Positions 5,059 to 5,812 of a DNA stretch of 5,812 nucleotides are shown in pieces. Within the stretch, counting starts at the first letter, position 1; every line of letters begins with the position of its first letter. The DNA comes from Flavobacteriales bacterium (GTDB taxonomy: Bacteria; Bacteroidota; Bacteroidia; Flavobacteriales_F; PHOS-HE28): NCBI GenBank assembly GCA_020437875.1, contig JAGQVR010000183.1:1-5812 (forward strand). Reading direction: 5' to 3'. The translations under genes were made by a program, and so were the position numbers. A model generated the notes under the pieces. It was not told where the DNA came from and did not search any database. It saw only the letters and a program-made list of their open reading frames with translations.

Positions 5059-5812
5059 TCAGGACGCGGTGTAACCGGCCTGACGCAGGTGGTCCCAGTA
5101 GCGCGGGTAGCTCTTGTCCACCACGTCGGGGTCCTTCACGGTGACGCTCTCCAGCAGCAGCGCGAGCGGCGCCACCGAGAGTGCCATGCGATGATCGATG
5201 TCCGGGTCGAAGGTGAAGGCACCCCTGCTCTTGATGGCGCCACCTTGGATGAAGGTCCCGCCCCGGTGTCCTGCGGTGCAGCCCAGTTGACGCAACACAT
5301 CGCCCACGGCCTTCAGGCGGTCGGTCTCCTTCACCACCAGGTTGTCCAAGCCGGTCAACGCTGCGGTCACACCACGTCCGGCCAAGGTGAAGGCCAGTGG
5401 TTGGAAGAGGTCCGGCACATGCCGGAGGTCAACCGCGTTGTCGGTCCATGGTCCGGCCTCCTGCTTGTTCTCCAAGAGGAGTCCTTCCGGTTGAAAGGTC
5501 GCGCGCACCCACGGCGACCAGAGCTGCACCGCTTCGCGATCCCCCTGCAGGGTGTCCTTCTGCAAGCCGGTGAGCAGAACGGATGATCCCGGGTCCAGGG
5601 CCACCTGTTCGAACCAGAAGGCGGCGCTGCTCCAGTCGCGCGGCACCTCGTACGGACGCTTCTCGTAGGCCCCCGGCGGCACCACCACACCATCCATCGT
5701 CAAGCTGGCACGCACACCGAAATGATCAAGCAGTTTCAGCGTCATGCTCACGAAGGGTTCACTGAGGCGGGTGCCGGTCCATTGCAGCTCCAGGCCTTCG
5801 GGCAACAAGGGA
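5059..5812 (-). CDS. aroA: 3-phosphoshikimate 1-carboxyvinyltransferase (EPSP synthase), C-terminal part, truncated by window edge
   Basis: AroA transfers the enolpyruvyl group of PEP to shikimate 3-phosphate (EC 2.5.1.19), the sixth step of the shikimate pathway. Only about 250 C-terminal residues are present; the frame stays open to the right edge, so the beginning of the gene is outside. Counting from the TTG-encoded residue at 5808 as 1, segments align by eye with E. coli AroA. SEPFVSMTLKLLDHFG (16-31) falls in the shikimate-phosphate binding region, and WSSAAFW (59-65) follows. VPDLF (131-135) has the catalytic-type Asp at 133. DNLVVKETDRLK (155-166) has N156, K160, E161 and R164 matching N336, K340, E341 and R344. 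DIDHRMA (203-209) has the DHR triad, and DKSYPRYW (231-238) has the C-terminal Lys. All visible key residues are kept, so the enzyme is probably functional. The EPSP family's MurA-like fold is implied. It is followed by fhs on the same strand. Confidence 0.95.
   Translation of the reverse strand, partial: PLLPEGLELQWTGTRLSEPFVSMTLKLLDHFGVRASLTMDGVVVPPGAYEKRPYEVPRDWSSAAFWFEQVALDPGSSVLLTGLQKDTLQGDREAVQLWSPWVRATFQPEGLLLENKQEAGPWTDNAVDLRHVPDLFQPLAFTLAGRGVTAALTGLDNLVVKETDRLKAVGDVLRQLGCTAGHRGGTFIQGGAIKSRGAFTFDPDIDHRMALSVAPLALLLESVTVKDPDVVDKSYPRYWDHLRQAGYTAS

Noticed and set aside
5089..5586. Plus-strand open frame of 165 codons opposite aroA
   Set aside because: The minus strand encodes AroA with all visible key residues, and the plus-strand product has no recognisable feature.
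1..5812. CRISPR array, tRNA, rRNA, transposase, integrase, toxin-antitoxin or other defence genes
   Set aside because: No regularly spaced direct repeats, cloverleaf-like sequence or matching protein motifs were found on either strand.

Overview
The window looks like ordinary chromosomal DNA from a GC-rich member of the Bacteroidota, probably a Flavobacteriales-type lineage (inference). Three observations support this. One gene carries a C-terminal type IX secretion system (T9SS) type A sorting domain, and a second small protein resembles the C-terminal domain of the T9SS motor protein GldM. Start codons also lack clear Shine-Dalgarno sequences and are preceded by A/C-rich leaders, as is common in that phylum. 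No tRNA, rRNA, CRISPR array, insertion sequence, phage or plasmid gene was seen.

Layout. Bases 1-1058 (+) hold the 3' part of a gene for a large polytopic membrane protein; its start lies outside the window. A short convergent gap with a small hairpin separates it from a minus-strand gene (1122-1520) for a 132-residue highly charged coiled-coil protein of unknown function. A divergent intergenic region with a perfect 12-bp palindrome leads to a probable 33-residue single-pass membrane microprotein (1720-1821, +). A hairpin-bearing gap follows, then a minus-strand gene (1895-2326) for a small exported or membrane-anchored protein whose body resembles the GldM C-terminal domain. This gene is divergent from a plus-strand T9SS-secreted protein gene (2415-3257), and the region between them contains two dyad-symmetric sequences. 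A 26-nt perfect palindrome, a probable terminator, ends that gene and faces the convergent minus-strand gene fhs (formate-tetrahydrofolate ligase, 3325-5007). Upstream of fhs on the same strand, 51 bp away, is the C-terminal part of aroA (EPSP synthase), which runs off the right edge of the window.

The right half is housekeeping metabolism: shikimate pathway and folate one-carbon activation, possibly co-transcribed. The left and middle hold envelope and secretion-related or uncharacterised proteins. The most interesting point is a stand-alone GldM-C-like domain next to, and divergent from, a T9SS cargo gene. It is a lead rather than a demonstrated system. I did not find convincing evidence of a wholly new multi-gene system.
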